Positions 48,632-61,574 of a stretch of DNA of 64,000 nt are shown here, piece after piece. Position 1 is the stretch's first letter. Each line of letters begins with the position of its first letter. The DNA comes from Diadophis punctatus similis. Lineage: Eukaryota; Chordata; Lepidosauria; Squamata; Dipsadidae. A program made the position numbers and the translations under genes. The stretch lies in assembly GCA_023053685.1 (NCBI GenBank), contig JALIGW010000002.1, positions 41,421,220 to 41,485,219 of the forward strand. The letters are read 5' to 3'. The notes under the pieces are model-generated. The model ran no database searches. It was not told the DNA's origin and was given only the letters and a program-made list of their open reading frames with translations.

Positions 48632-48790
48632 TTATAACTGCTCTAAATAATATCAGAAGCCACATCTTTGCAGCTTTCCCCCGCTTTCTTGCACTTTTAA
48701 CTTTCTCCTTGATTTCTTTCTAATTTTTACTAGTTTGTATTAGTTTTTTTATCTTCTTTTTAAAAGTTTTTAATAAAATTACCATTATGT

Positions 48791-50255
48791 TATATAATAA
48801 AATATATATAATAAAACCAGCTCATGGTTTCCATTAGGCACTTTTTTAGAAGAGAATCCACAATTTTTTTGTAAGTTATAACACAAAGTTATACAAAGTT
48901 CCATTGTTACAAATCTTTAATGAAATAGAATATTCTCGCCTTGACTTTCATGTGTGCTCATTCTTCCAATCATTAATGTAGCTTTTGCAACCAAATGTGG
49001 CCAAATGTCTGGCTCCAAAACATCAGGGTCCTCTATGGAGGTAGAGTTGTTCCACTGAAATCTTTTGTTTAAAGACTTTTATATGCTTGTCCAGTTGCTG
49101 GACTAATTGCTTTACACCAAGTGCTTTACATGCTGGCACTTTGAATGTTTATCTCTCCAGCCAGCATCCTCCATTTTCCAGAATTTGTTTTTCTAACCTC
49201 AGGAGTTTGGGATATATTTTGGCTTCCCATGAATTCTCTTGCCATTTAAACCATATACCTGAGTGATCCAATGTAATAGTGGATTAAACATAACTCTCTT
49301 TCAGCATTTAATTACAGATGTAATCTTAACAATATTACTTTTGTGTGAAGATTACAAACAGGTATGTTCATTTCTATGCAACTTGAAAACACATTTCCTG
49401 ATGGATGATATTTTCTTAGAAAAAGTACTAATTGTTGCTAGAATGACCAGACCAGAATTATATATTTCAGTAATGGCCTGCCTGAGGATAAATTGCAAAT
49501 CTGTTTTGATAATGAGTGCAACCACTGTCTGTCTGTCTGCAATTTGTTTGTTTTGTTTTGTTTTTCAGGAGAAGGACAAATGCTAGCTTGACTACCCAAG
49601 AATTCTCCCAGCAGGATTCATGGGTCATGGTTGAGTTCCTGTTTTCACATGTTATCAACAAAAGTTAGTATAATTATACACGTGGTAGTGTGGTTATCCA
49701 AGCAGGCAGAAGGATTTTGAATAGAATTGTTCCTGCATGGTGTAATTAGCAGCTGGTTCACTTTTTTGGAAGCAAGATAGCTCTTGTTATGATGTCCTTT
49801 TCAAAGCGATCCCTAGACAACTAAAGCTGATCATCCAGTTTATTCAAAGCATAGAAATGAACATGCCAATGCAATGAAATATACTTCTAGACTAATAATA
49901 GACAAATAATTGCATTAATTTGTTATGCAACTTTATTTAGATATGAGGTTTATTGGTGGTCTTCCATGAACACAGAGTTTTCTGTAATTTGGACAATGGA
50001 TATATACGTATGTGCTTATTGTTTCACATGTACGTGCAGCATTGCATATCTCTCTGGGAACTGCAAAAATATTTTTTTCTGCACGGAACCCAAATGCTGC
50101 TTTTAATGCTTTTTTTTATCTTCAGCATTATATCAGGAAAGCATGAGGTCTGCATGAAGATGTACAGTATACTAGATAAGTCTTTCCAAACTTGTTTGTT
50201 CCTGTAATGAATGCATGCAGCTTGGTTACAATAAGACTATATAAGTAAACTATAT
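48791..50255. other. Single-copy AT-rich stretch
   Basis: No repeat family or coding domain is recognised. The portion at about 49690-49930 is another repeat-free, evenly composed block that could be conserved non-coding DNA. Confidence 0.35.
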
Positions 50256-50473
50256 TGTTGCAGGATCCAGTCTGGGTTGATCCCCGGGACCAGAGGTTTA
50301 CTCTTCCATGTTTTTGTACTTGTGCTGGAGACCATTTTTCGGGAACTTCTCTCTAACAGAATAGCACATTCTGTTAGACCAAAGTTCCCTGGGGATACGC
50401 TCCAGCATGAGTCTGAAAGTTCGGAAAACCAAACCTCTGGTCCCAGTAATTCACCAAGACTGGATCTGCAACA
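50256..50473. repeat. 218-bp imperfect palindrome
   Basis: The left arm begins TTGTTGCAGGATCCAGTCT and runs through GGGACCAGAGGTTT. The right arm mirrors it as AAACCTCTGGTCCC and AGACTGGATCTGCAACA. The centre CTAACAGAATAGCACATTCTGTTAG (50353-50377) is itself a hairpin with a five-base loop, so the two arms pair along almost their whole length. It could be a fold-back transposon or the 3' part of the adjacent LINE. No clear target duplication is seen. Confidence 0.85.
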
Positions 50474-50611
50474 TTATCCTGGGACACATATATTTGCCTT
50501 CATTCATAATCTATTTCGTAACCTATCAAGGCACCTATCGCCGCCCTGAGTCCTTCGGGAGTTGGGCGGCATATAAGAATAACAAAATAAATAAATAATA
50601 AATAAATAAAT
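50474..50611 (+). mobile_element. CR1 LINE 3' tip with AAAT tail
   Basis: GCCGCCCTGAGTCCTTCGGG then AGTTGGGCGGCATATAAGAA is the CR1 3' tip also present in reverse at 15469-15500, followed by an AAATAAATAATAAATAAAT tail. The 5' limit is uncertain because the palindrome adjoins it. Confidence 0.8.
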
Positions 50612-51160
50612 CTGTGTATCTCAGTGTAGAGGGAAAGATTCTCCAGCCCCTTGATTGATGGATAGTTATAGTTTGTAATATATTCTGTGCCAACATTTGT
50701 ATAATAATATTATTTAAAGTGTGGGGAATGGTCCATCTCTAAAGTAGTGCCACCTTACAGGAACTATCACATGCATGGACCATCTCTGTGACTGCATCTA
50801 TCTTATGGAGGGGAAGGGGAAACATTCTCCCAGAAATTCCAACAGCCCTGATTTGGCAATGCTTTTGTAAATCTATGAAGATCTGCTTCTTCTAACAGAA
50901 AGGGGGACAGGATAAGTAAGTTGTGATCCATTCTCCAATATTAGATGGGATTCTTGTCTTGGTTGTCACTAGGACTGTTGCTAGGGTTTCACTTTCAGCT
51001 TTCATTTGGCTCCCATTATTACTAGTAGTTGTTGTGGTTGAAATTGTTTTTAATCTTAATATGTAAGCCTCTTAGAATTTCCTTTGTTCAACTTGTGTTT
51101 AGAATTGGAAGCTATATGTTAGAGTCTAATAAATGTGATAGTAAAACTAGGTTCATCTGA
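50612..51160. other. Single-copy stretch, nothing recognised
   Basis: No supported feature. Confidence 0.4.
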
Positions 51161-51168
51161 CTCACAAA

Positions 51169-51364
51169 CACTGTTCCCTCTAAGCTGCGCGGCCGCGCGG
51201 CCGCGCACGTAATGAGAAAATGTTGCATGGAAGTTTCTAACTTCCATGAAGCATTTTCTAATGGCAGAGACTGCGCGCCTGCGCAGCCACGCACATGAAA
51301 AGAGAACGCTGCGTGGCAATTTCTAACTGCCGCGCACCGTTTTCTGATGTTACAGGGAACATTG
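51169..51364. mobile_element. CpG-rich hAT-like element (CACTGTTCCCTCTAAGC end)
   Basis: The left end CACTGTTCCCTCTAAGCTGCG and right end ACAGGGAACATTG are diverged inverted repeats. The 8-bp flanks CTCACAAA and CTCATAAA agree at seven of eight. The interior has two related halves carrying GCGCGGCCGCGCG and TGCGCGCCTGCGCAGCCACG, a local CpG island in AT-rich DNA, together with repeated TTTCTAACTTCC/TTTCTAACTGCC segments. Confidence 0.8.
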
Positions 51365-51372
51365 CTCATAAA

Positions 51373-51918
51373 CATTTGATTCCATCTGAATCTGATCTGA
51401 AAATGGATATCATTTTACTGCTAAAATACTTCTTTAGAATAGATATTTCTAATGTCTTTAAGAGATTAAAGAAATACAAATGTGATTCCCCTCCCTTTTG
51501 GCTGTTGACAGATATTTTCATTTTGTAAAAAGAGCAAAATGAGTTGATTTGCAGACTTATAATGGGAAGAAATTTCTATCATGTTTCTGCAGTCATTTTG
51601 TATACTATTAACATATTGGGACCTGTTTGCTCATCAACTTCAGAATCCCTTCAATAATGGCAATTGCAATGAGGCTGAGATGGTTGTTATAATTCTAATC
51701 AGAGCTTAATTAAACTTTAAAATCAACTTAAATGTCCAGATGGATTGAAGTTGTTCATTCCTTGTTGTTGGTTTTAATAGGAGCAATATGTCATGATCTT
51801 GGGTAATCTTATGTTTCTATGAAACTTAGAGAATATCTAAGCATCTCTGGAGTTTTTAAAAAGAAAACTGGATAAATATCCTTAAGCAATTCAGACTGTT
51901 TGTGAAAATCCTTTCTTC
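51373..51918. other. Single-copy stretch, possibly conserved
   Basis: Repeat-free sequence with TTAATTAAAC and other homeodomain-type motifs at about 51600-51730. No coding feature. Confidence 0.35.
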
Positions 51919-51926
51919 AACAGTAA

Positions 51927-52306
51927 CAGAGATGGGTTCCTCCCGGTTCAGCCCGGTTCGCGTGAACCGGTAGCAAACTTCTGGTGATGTCACGATGATG
52001 TCACAGAACAGGTTCGGTCAGTGCCGGTCTGTGGTCGCCGCCATCTTTTTTTAAAAAAAAATTTGGAATTTTTTTTCCAAAAAAAATTTTTTTTGGAAAT
52101 GTTTTCTGTTTTTTTTTCTTCTTCTGCGCATGCGCAGAAGCTGAATTTCTGGCACTGCGTATGCATCACCATCTTGTTTTTGGCTTTTGGGGGGCATTTT
52201 TAGGATTTTTTATCACTGCGCATGCACGCACGCGCGGCCACGAAGCGCGGCCACGCGGCACGGGAGGAAGTGAACCGGCAGTGAAGTAAGTTAGAACCCA
52301 CCCCTG
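51927..52306. mobile_element. hAT element (family A), TSD AACAGTAA
   Basis: The 380-bp element opens CAGAGATGGGTTCC and closes TTAGAACCCACCCCTG. Perfect AACAGTAA duplications lie at 51919-51926 and 52307-52314. A T-rich/A-rich self-complementary core (52045-52110) and repeated GCGCATGC/ACGCGCGGCC motifs fill the interior, with no transposase. Confidence 0.92.
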
Positions 52307-52329
52307 AACAGTAACATTATTTACATCCT

Positions 52330-52484
52330 GACCAGCTCAGGATGACTCAGCCTGCCATCCTTCTGAGATCAGTAAAATGGGGACCCAGATTGTTGGAGGC
52401 AATAGATTCACTCTGTAAATTGTTTAGAGAGGGTTGTAAAGCACTATGAAGTGGTATATAAGTCTAAATGCTATTGTTAGTGTT
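52330..52484 (+). mobile_element. Sauria SINE, 5'-truncated
   Basis: It starts in the body (GCTCAGGATGACTCAGCC), keeps GGACCCAGATTGTTGG and ends GTATATAAGTCTAAATGCTA followed by a decayed tail. The tRNA-like head is missing. Confidence 0.85.
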
Positions 52485-53369
52485 ATCCTGTAATGGAAGG
52501 AGAAACTGTTACTTAAGCAATATGTCCTAAATAAGTAGGCATACACATTGTTTCATCAGATTCCCTCTTATGCTGACACATTTTATTTGTATGGTGTCAG
52601 CTGCAATTGAAAGATATACTATATACTATAGTATATATTCATCAAGATATCCAGCTTATTTCCAGGAGGAAGCATATTGCATACAATGTTTTTCTGCATT
52701 ATCTTTTTTCTTTAAAGAATAAAGAATTTCATTTTCAAGGAGCAAAGAGTCTGATTTTGAGATAAAATTTGGACTGAGTGGATCATGGGCTTCTGTCTGT
52801 TCCTTTTGTGGAATTTGGCATTTACAGTCCCAAGGTTTAGGAGGAAAGTTACATTCATTACAAGCTAACAAATGGACCAACTCTACTTTTAGGAACCCTT
52901 TAATTCATGTGCTCTTAACAAGAAATGTGACTCTTGAGAGGACCATTTGATTGTTTTTAGAGGAATGATATAGAGTGCATTACTATGAGACATAAAAGAT
53001 AATCAGATTACATTTCATCTCCATCAAATCTCCATGCCTCCCACTGAAACACAAATAAGGGCATATCTTATTTATTCAGAGATGTTTCTTCTCCAAACGA
53101 TAGCAGCATTTTGCCTCTATGATGCAAGCCCATCCCTTTTGTTCATCCATAGAAAGATATGACTCTAGTAGAAGAGGGGCAGAGTTTGCATCATTATCAC
53201 CATCTGGATGCTTCTGCTTTTATTTTCAGAACATATCTTTTATGTGAATAGGTTAGCCTAAGATAGAGCTGGGTTGGTGAAAAGAATAGGCAACTGCTAG
53301 AAAAACAGAGTTAAGGAAATACTTTTCTTTATGATTCTGATCAGCAAGTCAGGCTTCTTTGCTACCCTA
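52485..53369. other. Single-copy stretch, nothing recognised
   Basis: No supported feature. Confidence 0.4.
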
Positions 53370-53462
53370 TCTGAGTGTTGATTATTATAAGTGGAATTAT
53401 TGCCACCTTGAGTTGCTTAGTGATTGGGCAGCCATAGAAATCAAATATATAAATGAATAAAA
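53370..53462 (+). mobile_element. CR1/L2-type LINE 3' tip
   Basis: GCCACCTTGAGTTGCTTAGT then GGGCAGCCATAGAAATCAAA and an ATATAAATGAATAAAAT tail form a typical CR1/L2 3' tip in plus orientation. Confidence 0.6.
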
Positions 53463-56081
53463 TTATGACATCCAAGGGTTATCTGACAAGTGTACGTCTT
53501 TATTCTCATGAAAGCCTGTCCCCTTAGTGACTTTATGTTTCTCTAAAAGAATGGTTTCTTTTGCTGGAAATTTTGTACATGTGAACTAGTCACCATTTTG
53601 TTTTCCAATCCTGCAGCTTTAATTAGTTGCTTATAGGCTTTTGGAGAACATAATGAAAATTCTGTTTCATAACCTATTGTAAGTCTGGCCTTATTAAAGA
53701 TATTATCCAGTGTCGTCTCCTCCTTATGTTGTTGTTGTTTCACAAAATGAATGTAGTAATGAATAAAAGTATCTTTATCACTTCACAGTCTTTTCAGTGT
53801 CTCTAACACTTTCTATTTCACTTTCTATTCAATTTCCATTTCTATTCAGCTAGCTAATAACTGCCTTTTGTTAAGCATGAATGTATTTTCAATCTATACT
53901 CAGCCAGCAAGATTACTTTTTTTCCTGTTAATTTGCATGTAAAGCAGTCATAGAATTTTGAAAATCCCATTCTAAAAGAAATCACAGTATCTGCATGTTG
54001 CACTGAGGCAGGAAAGAATATGCAGGTACAGAAACGATTACTCAAGGAACGGAAATGAACATTACAGCAATAATACTTACTCACTTCCAATTAAGTCTGT
54101 TAATGTTCCAACTTATTTTGGAGCTTAAGTTCTCTAAGCATGGTCTCCCTCCTCCTGTATCAGTTTGTTTTGAGCACTTTGTGTTTCATTGTACAATCCG
54201 TTCAGTTGATAAAAGTGACAATACTTCTAAATTATAGAAGCTCTCCCAGGATAGTTTCTACCAGCCTTGTTAAAACTGGATATTTGTTTCCTAAACTCAG
54301 ATTTGGTTATAGTTGACAATGAATGTATAATTTAAACACTTGTATAGTAAGGTTTCTAAACACTTACAAGGTAATACATAAAAATGGATATTGATCCATG
54401 ATCCCTTAAATATATAAAGTATTAGCAATATTTTCATGACTATATGCAAAATGATAAAACAAACCAGATACTATTGGGTATCTTTACACTAGTTCTTTCT
54501 TTCAAAGTTAGTGCATAACATGCTTCTTCAAAGCTTTGGTTCAAACCTCCCAGACCTGTTTCAAAAAAATGTAACCAAACTACACAATAGCAAAGAATAA
54601 AGCATTATTAAATATGCCATACTTGACATCATACTTGTATTTCATTCAAATCAAATTATTAAATGAATCTACTCACTTTTGGTGGAAGCAGATCACCATT
54701 AGCTCGTAACATATCACCTAAGGTGATATGTAGCCTGCATTCTGAAAACTACGGCTCATTCTTACTTTAAGAGATCAAGGAATCATAAACTTTAAGCAGA
54801 CTACAACTAATGCTTGAGCAATCTGCCAGTTAACCTGCCTCAGATTAGGTTGAGCCAACCATGAACTGGAATTAGGTTGAGCCAAGTATCAATCAGAAGT
54901 AGAATGATAGTTTCAATCTTTCCTATTGCATGGCCAACTCAATCATGAGGTCAAATGGTATGCACTGTGTTTGAAAGGAAACTCATAATAAAATTTCTTC
55001 TACACACTATAAGTAGACAAGAATACATGTGCTTAGCAAGAATCTGTTACTGTAAGTAATGACTGAATTAAGCATGTTATTTCCTTTTTAATTTCCAGTG
55101 AGATAAATCTCTCCCGCAATATTTCATGCTTGGGGAAAAAAACACATTGTAGTTACATGAGCTTCCTTAATTTGCAGTCTGCATGAGCTGTTGAGAATAG
55201 TCCATGTGTACAAGGTTAAATGAAAGAAATGTTATTTAGCTGTTGATCAGCTATATTCTAGCAAGATATCCATTAAAATAATTTGTAAATTGAAGAAGGA
55301 CTTTCTTGTCCACAATTTCCTTTTAACTCATATTTTCTATATGGTATTTCTAGTGTGCATATTTAAAAACTCTATCATTAAGTATGTGTATAGCCTTTGC
55401 TTGTTTATTTTGGTATGCCTGTAATAATGTTGTACAAGACATACCATGACACTACTTGATTACATGGTCAATACAACTCAGTCAACATTGATTTGTAGCT
55501 TCTTCATCTTAGCATATATGTGGATACAGATACTTCTGAGGTCAATAAGCCATATACATTACAATGTTTTTTCAAACTCTAGTTACTAACAGTACCATAC
55601 CAGGGAAGCAAACTGTAAAAACATGAATTTCTATAGTTGCTTCAGCCACCACTTGTGGGGCAGTGGTGGATTATAAAATGGATTGATTTTATATAACAGC
55701 AGGCCAGCTACAGGCTTAATAATAATAATCCCCAAGTATTAAGGGCTTCCCTGAGCAGTTTCAAGATCAGTATATGCCTAATATTAATTTATCTGAGGAA
55801 AAAATGTTTGCTGTAGACTTCAGAAATGTATGTACAGATACAAAAAAGTAAACATAGTTAAAAACTTAGATTGTGTCTGATTTAGCTGCAGATTTAACAG
55901 AAGAAAAGAGCACTGCAAAATTTTACATTCTTAGGAAGATCTTAATATTTCTTAGCTATTAAATTATGTAACCTGTCAGTCAGTCACAATTTATTTCAGT
56001 CAAAGACCAATATAGAATGAAACAATTAGCATACTGTTTAAAAGTAAAAGAGGAGGACAAATGTAAATCACAAGCTAAAAG
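53463..56081. other. Single-copy AT-rich stretch, nothing recognised
   Basis: No repeat family, exon or RNA gene is supported across this 2.6-kb interval. A small exact palindrome, ATATCACCTAAGGTGATAT, lies at 54710-54728. Confidence 0.4.
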
Positions 56082-57364
<1,283 letters not shown>

Positions 57365-57489
57365 GAATAATATTATAGTCCACATAAGGTAACCTAGCTT
57401 GAAAATATGTGAAGAAATCGTGCTATACAGTATATAATCTCAGATCAATGTTGTAGTTGATTACTTTTAATCCATTTTAATAAAATTAT

Positions 57490-57843
57490 TTGGTAATACC
57501 CATAGCATGGTACATCATTCCCCTTGAGGTGAATTGGTCCCAAATCCTATTGATTTTCTGGAATGCCTTTAAAACTTGGTTTTGCCAAGAATTCAATGGA
57601 AATGTGGAGCCCATAAAATGTTGTTTTTTTGCTAAGCTCACTATGCACTCCTTCATACTGTGTTTTTGTTGTCATTATTATTATCGTTCAAATTCTTTCG
57701 ATTGTACTGTATTGTTAATGGGTTTGCTTTTATTTATTTTGATTGCTTTTTTGGTTGTGGTTCTTTTAATTATGTGTACCACCAGATTTACCCAGATTTA
57801 CATATATGAGATAGGCAGCTATATACATTTAATTAATAAATAT
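57490..57843 (+). mobile_element. CR1/L2-type LINE, ORF2 end and 3' UTR
   Basis: The plus-strand frame includes IPLEVNWSQILLIFWNAFKT followed by FCQEFNGNVEP, matching the WN.LP.....S...FR.ALKTH block that closes CR1/L2 ORF2. The 3' UTR contains ATGAGATAGGCAGCTATATA and an AATTAATAAAT tail near 57830-57843. The 148-codon frame is therefore a LINE remnant plus UTR. Confidence 0.7.
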
Positions 57844-57937
57844 CAGAAAAGCCTTAAGATACAAAGAGCAAATCTGGCACTCTTGTGGACCCTAGTTGAA
57901 TCACTACCTATTTCAGATTTCTTTTCCTTCTGTTAAA

Positions 57938-58177
57938 TCATATTTGATTCTTGGAAACTGTCTGGAAAAATCCCTACAGTTTTCTTGGCAAGGTTTTTCA
58001 GAAATGGTTTGCCATTGCCTCCTTCAGAAATGTTTTTTTTTCAGAAATTGTTTGCCATTGACTCCTAGGATTGAGAAAATATGGAAACCCAAGACCACTG
58101 ACCCAAGACAGGACTACAATTACCAATCTTCTGGCTTCTTGCCTTATGACATAACCACTACACCAAATTGGGACTTA
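57938..58177 (-). mobile_element. tRNA-derived CORE-like SINE with internal duplication
   Basis: On the plus strand the segment runs from GATTCTTGGAAACTGTCTGG through TTTTCAGAAATGGTTTGCCA to ACCACTACACCAAATTGGGA, the antisense tRNA-like head. A TTTTCAGAAAT..TTTGCCATTG block occurs twice, at about 57993-58018 and 58031-58060. The central GTGACTGGCCC block is degraded. Confidence 0.65.
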
Positions 58178-58339
58178 TACTGTCCATAGCAAGTTGGCAC
58201 TCTGAGGTGGGCCTATTCATCACTTGGATTCTACTTATGTTCAAATGATCACAATAAAAGTCCCCTTTATATCTTCCTCCTCTATATTGCCTAATCCTTT
58301 TGCTCTATCTCAATATAAACAAAACAAATAAACCTTAGT

Positions 58340-58474
58340 CAGAGGTCTCCAACCTTGGCAACTTTATGAGGTGTGGACTTCAATTCCCAAAAGTCCTCAG
58401 CTAGCATAGCTGGCTGAGGAATTCTGAGAATTAAAGTCCACACCTCATAAAGTTGCCAAAGTTGGAGACCTCTG
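58340..58474. mobile_element. Hairpin hAT element (CAGAGGTCTCCAAC ends)
   Basis: The 135-bp element is close to a perfect palindrome. The left arm CAGAGGTCTCCAACCTTGGC...GTGTGGACTTCAATTC is mirrored by GAATTAAAGTCCACAC...GTTGGAGACCTCTG, with a short centre. Flanks ACCTTAGT and CCTTAGAT are similar but not identical, in line with an aged 8-bp duplication. Confidence 0.82.
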
Positions 58475-61214
58475 CCTTAGATGATACCTTGATGTAGTTT
58501 TTTATATAGTTATATAGTTTCCTATAAGACTATAGTGATAAACTGTATATTTTAATTGGTTTATTTATAAGAGGGATATTTTATTTTATTTTTGATCTTA
58601 TCTTGTTTTTACTAAATATGGTTTAAGCAAAATACATTGCCATGGATATAGACATTAGGTGAAATTGTCCTTAGTTGACAAATAAAAAGAACTATTCAAT
58701 TTCCTTATCTAATGGATGAAAATGAGTTGAAAGCATAGTACAATATACAATCCAAGGTATACTTTGCCTTATTTATGAAATAGAAAAACCTAGTTGCCAT
58801 TATATCTAAAGTAGAGATTATCATTAATATGGGTAAAGGGAAAAATCTTTTCCCCCATTGTGTTAGAAAGCATACTATTACTGAAAATCATTAAAAGTTC
58901 TAGCACAACTGATACGATGCAACTTTAATTTTGTTTACCATCTTTCATGCAATTATCCTCCAATGATCTGTTGTGCCAAATGATGCAGCTAACAAAGTTT
59001 CAAACAAGCTATTAGGGAATTTTAGGTAAAATAAAGATAGGTGAATATAAACACTGAAAAGCAATAGAGATTGTGAACTGGAGAGATGCATTAGTGTATT
59101 TCTCTAGATAAGAATAGTTGCTGCAATGAAGAATCCATGACAACAATAAAATTGCTATGCTTAAAAAAAATTCACCATGATTTTGGTATTTATGGCATTG
59201 CCTTTTTAAGTAGCAATGGTAGTTGTCATTGCATTTTTGAAGGCTTACATGTTGCATTAGACATAAAGTTATTTACCACCAGCCTACTGTCTACATTTAG
59301 GGAAGAAAATGCTATCGTTATTGAGAAGTATACATTGGGAGATAGGAAACTGCTCAGGGCATATAGATAAATTTTACTTTTCATTCTTTGTATGTCACTC
59401 CAAAGACAGAAGAATAATACTGTAAGAAAAATTAAGAAGATCTTGATTGAATCAGAACACATCTATTCTAAATCCTGTTCCCACAGGTACTAAACATATA
59501 ATTTATAGAGAAACATGTGAATTTCTGCTATTGTTTTCAAGCAGTACTATTTCTAATTCTGAAGGTGACACATTGTTATAATTAATTACCTTAATGACTA
59601 TGAGTCATCACTTAGCAAAGCTTTCTACATTGTAACATCATTGCATCAGCTGGAATCAGGCACTTCCTATTGTTTGCAATAAATCTTTTCCTGTTCAACC
59701 TCATTGGATTCTCCCAGGTTCTTGTGCTATGAAATATTGAGGAGCAGATCTCCCTATCCATTTTCTTTAGCAGATGCATAAACCTGCACTCTTTCATCTT
59801 TCCCCAACCATAGCAAGCTCTAATATTGTCACCTCATAACTATATGTGCCAACATCACATTACTGTCATGAGGATTTTTCTGAAATTATCTTCTCTTTGA
59901 AAGATTTCTAAAGAGCACTCTCTTTTCCCAAAACGAATGAGACCTGAAAACAGAAGCATTTCACGGCTTGATATCATTAAAAGGAAGCATAAAAAACCAG
60001 GAACTCACAAAACAGTCATGATTGTTAAGGAGGCATTAATTTATTCAGTCAATCATGGTTGAAAGGGCAGAATAAGAGAAAGCTCACTAGTTCTCCTATT
60101 GTAGAATGCTCTACAATTTGTCTTCCTGAATGTAGAACATAGAACAACAGGAATACATGTCTGAAGAGACAAGTTTTTAACAAACAGGGGAGAAAAAGCC
60201 CCCATTATATATATATATTTATTTTTAAAACTCTATTCTTCTTTTCTTAAAATTTTGCCTACAGGTTGCATAAGAATTTCTCATTAGTTCAATAATGTTG
60301 CAAAGCTTTTCATGGCAAGCCAGTAACTAACTGCAAAGAAACTCCTAGCTGTGAAAGACAACCAGGAAATCTGTCACTGTGGACTTTCTTGTGGAAGACA
60401 AGACAAAGTACCTGGTAGGAAAAAAAAAATATTCTGAGGTTTATTATAAAGAGCTAAAATTGCTCTTCTTGTGGGTCTGATTTACAAAATGCACTTCTTC
60501 TTTCAGAAGCCGTGAATTTCATGCATATGGAATTTCAGACATTTCATACAAGGTGAGTCAGAGAAACACATTCTGTTTTACAACTGCCCGAAGATTAATC
60601 ATAACTGTCATTTTCTACAAATTTACCCATCAAGTGAAACACTTTGGAGTTTTTCTATTTGCATTTTTTTTCCTTTAATGGCTGGGCCGAGGATCCACAG
60701 TGCAGTAAGTTCTTATGCATTCACTTTTTTTTCCCCAAGCCACCTTCCACAAATAGAAATATTATAACAGCTAATGTGGATTTTTAGTGATCATGGACAC
60801 CACAGCAAAGGCCTATTAGATTTGGGCATATTAGAATCTGATTCAATTCAAGTCTGAATTGTTGCAGTTTGAATAAAATAAAATTATCTATTTTAATTTT
60901 GTTAGAACAAAGTGGATTTTGTATGTGTAAGCCCTCTAATGCTAAGAAAAGTATAAGCAAATAGATTTTATCCATGATCACAAAGGTCTTTCAAATCTTT
61001 CAGTCCATTCATTGGCACTGTAACAAAGTTCACCCACATCTTCTAGTCCTCTTTTACTTATGAGGTTATGAGGTTACTAGGTTACTAGGTTACTAGGAGT
61101 CAACATCAATTTGATCTCATAAAATCAAGCAAGCGTCTCTTTTGAAGGAAGGCATGAAAAATGCCAAATGAGACATTGGCCCCAAAGTTTCAAAATTACT
61201 TTGTATAAACTTTC
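58475..61214. other. Single-copy stretch; micro-exon candidate at 60507-60552, small tandem at 61058-61097
   Basis: Most of the interval has no recognised feature. At 60507-60552 a 46-nt segment is bounded by a pyrimidine tract plus CAG and by AAG|GTGAGT, and two reading frames are open across it. At 61058-61097 GAGGTTATGAGGTTACTAGG leads into two further GTTACTAG units. Confidence 0.35.
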
Positions 61215-61345
61215 TGAGCTTTTAGTGGACCTAGTGTGGTATAATAGTTAAGGAATTGGACAAGGTCTCCTTGGAGACCCAAGTTCAAATATATACTCAA
61301 ATGTGAAAACTCACTGGACAGCTTTGGGCCAGTCACATTGGCCCA
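61215..61345 (+). mobile_element. tRNA-derived SINE fragment, decayed
   Basis: GACCTAGTGTGGTATAATAG then AAGTTCAAAT and TGGGCCAGTCACATTGG give a tRNA-like head with the CORE-like centre of the family at 14139-14354, here in plus orientation. Confidence 0.6.
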
Positions 61346-61574
61346 GCAGTTTGACAACTTGCAATGATAGTTGAGAATAATTTATTAAACGCTTTAGAAA
61401 TAATGATTTCTAAATTGAGACAAATAGGCCTGTTTCTGTATAAAGTTCATAGATTAAACATGGTGGGTTGGTTTGAAAGGACTGAAATATAGGGATGCAC
61501 CCACTGGTCCATGGGAACAGAATAAAAGTGTGAGCAGTTGGTATTTCACATAGCAGAGGCCGCTTGAAGTATCA
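61346..61574. other. Single-copy stretch
   Basis: No supported feature. Confidence 0.4.

Larger units (their letters stand above)
47530..48790 (+). mobile_element. L1 LINE, 3' end of ORF2 and 3' UTR, carrying two hAT insertions
   Basis: Before the first hAT the plus strand gives KIIYHWYMSPERLPR. After it, with a frame change, it gives VCWKCDEEEIFCPAYWMRTW. These match the YRWYLTPEKL and CWKC...H..WW segments that close L1 ORF2. The copy is frameshifted and old. It is interrupted at 47720-47854 and 48333-48631, and seems to continue to an A-rich AATAAAATTACC end near 48770-48785. Confidence 0.78.

Noticed and set aside
54710..54728. Short perfect palindrome ATATCACCTAAGGTGATAT
   Set aside because: A single 19-bp palindrome in AT-rich DNA can arise by chance, and I see no second copy in the window.
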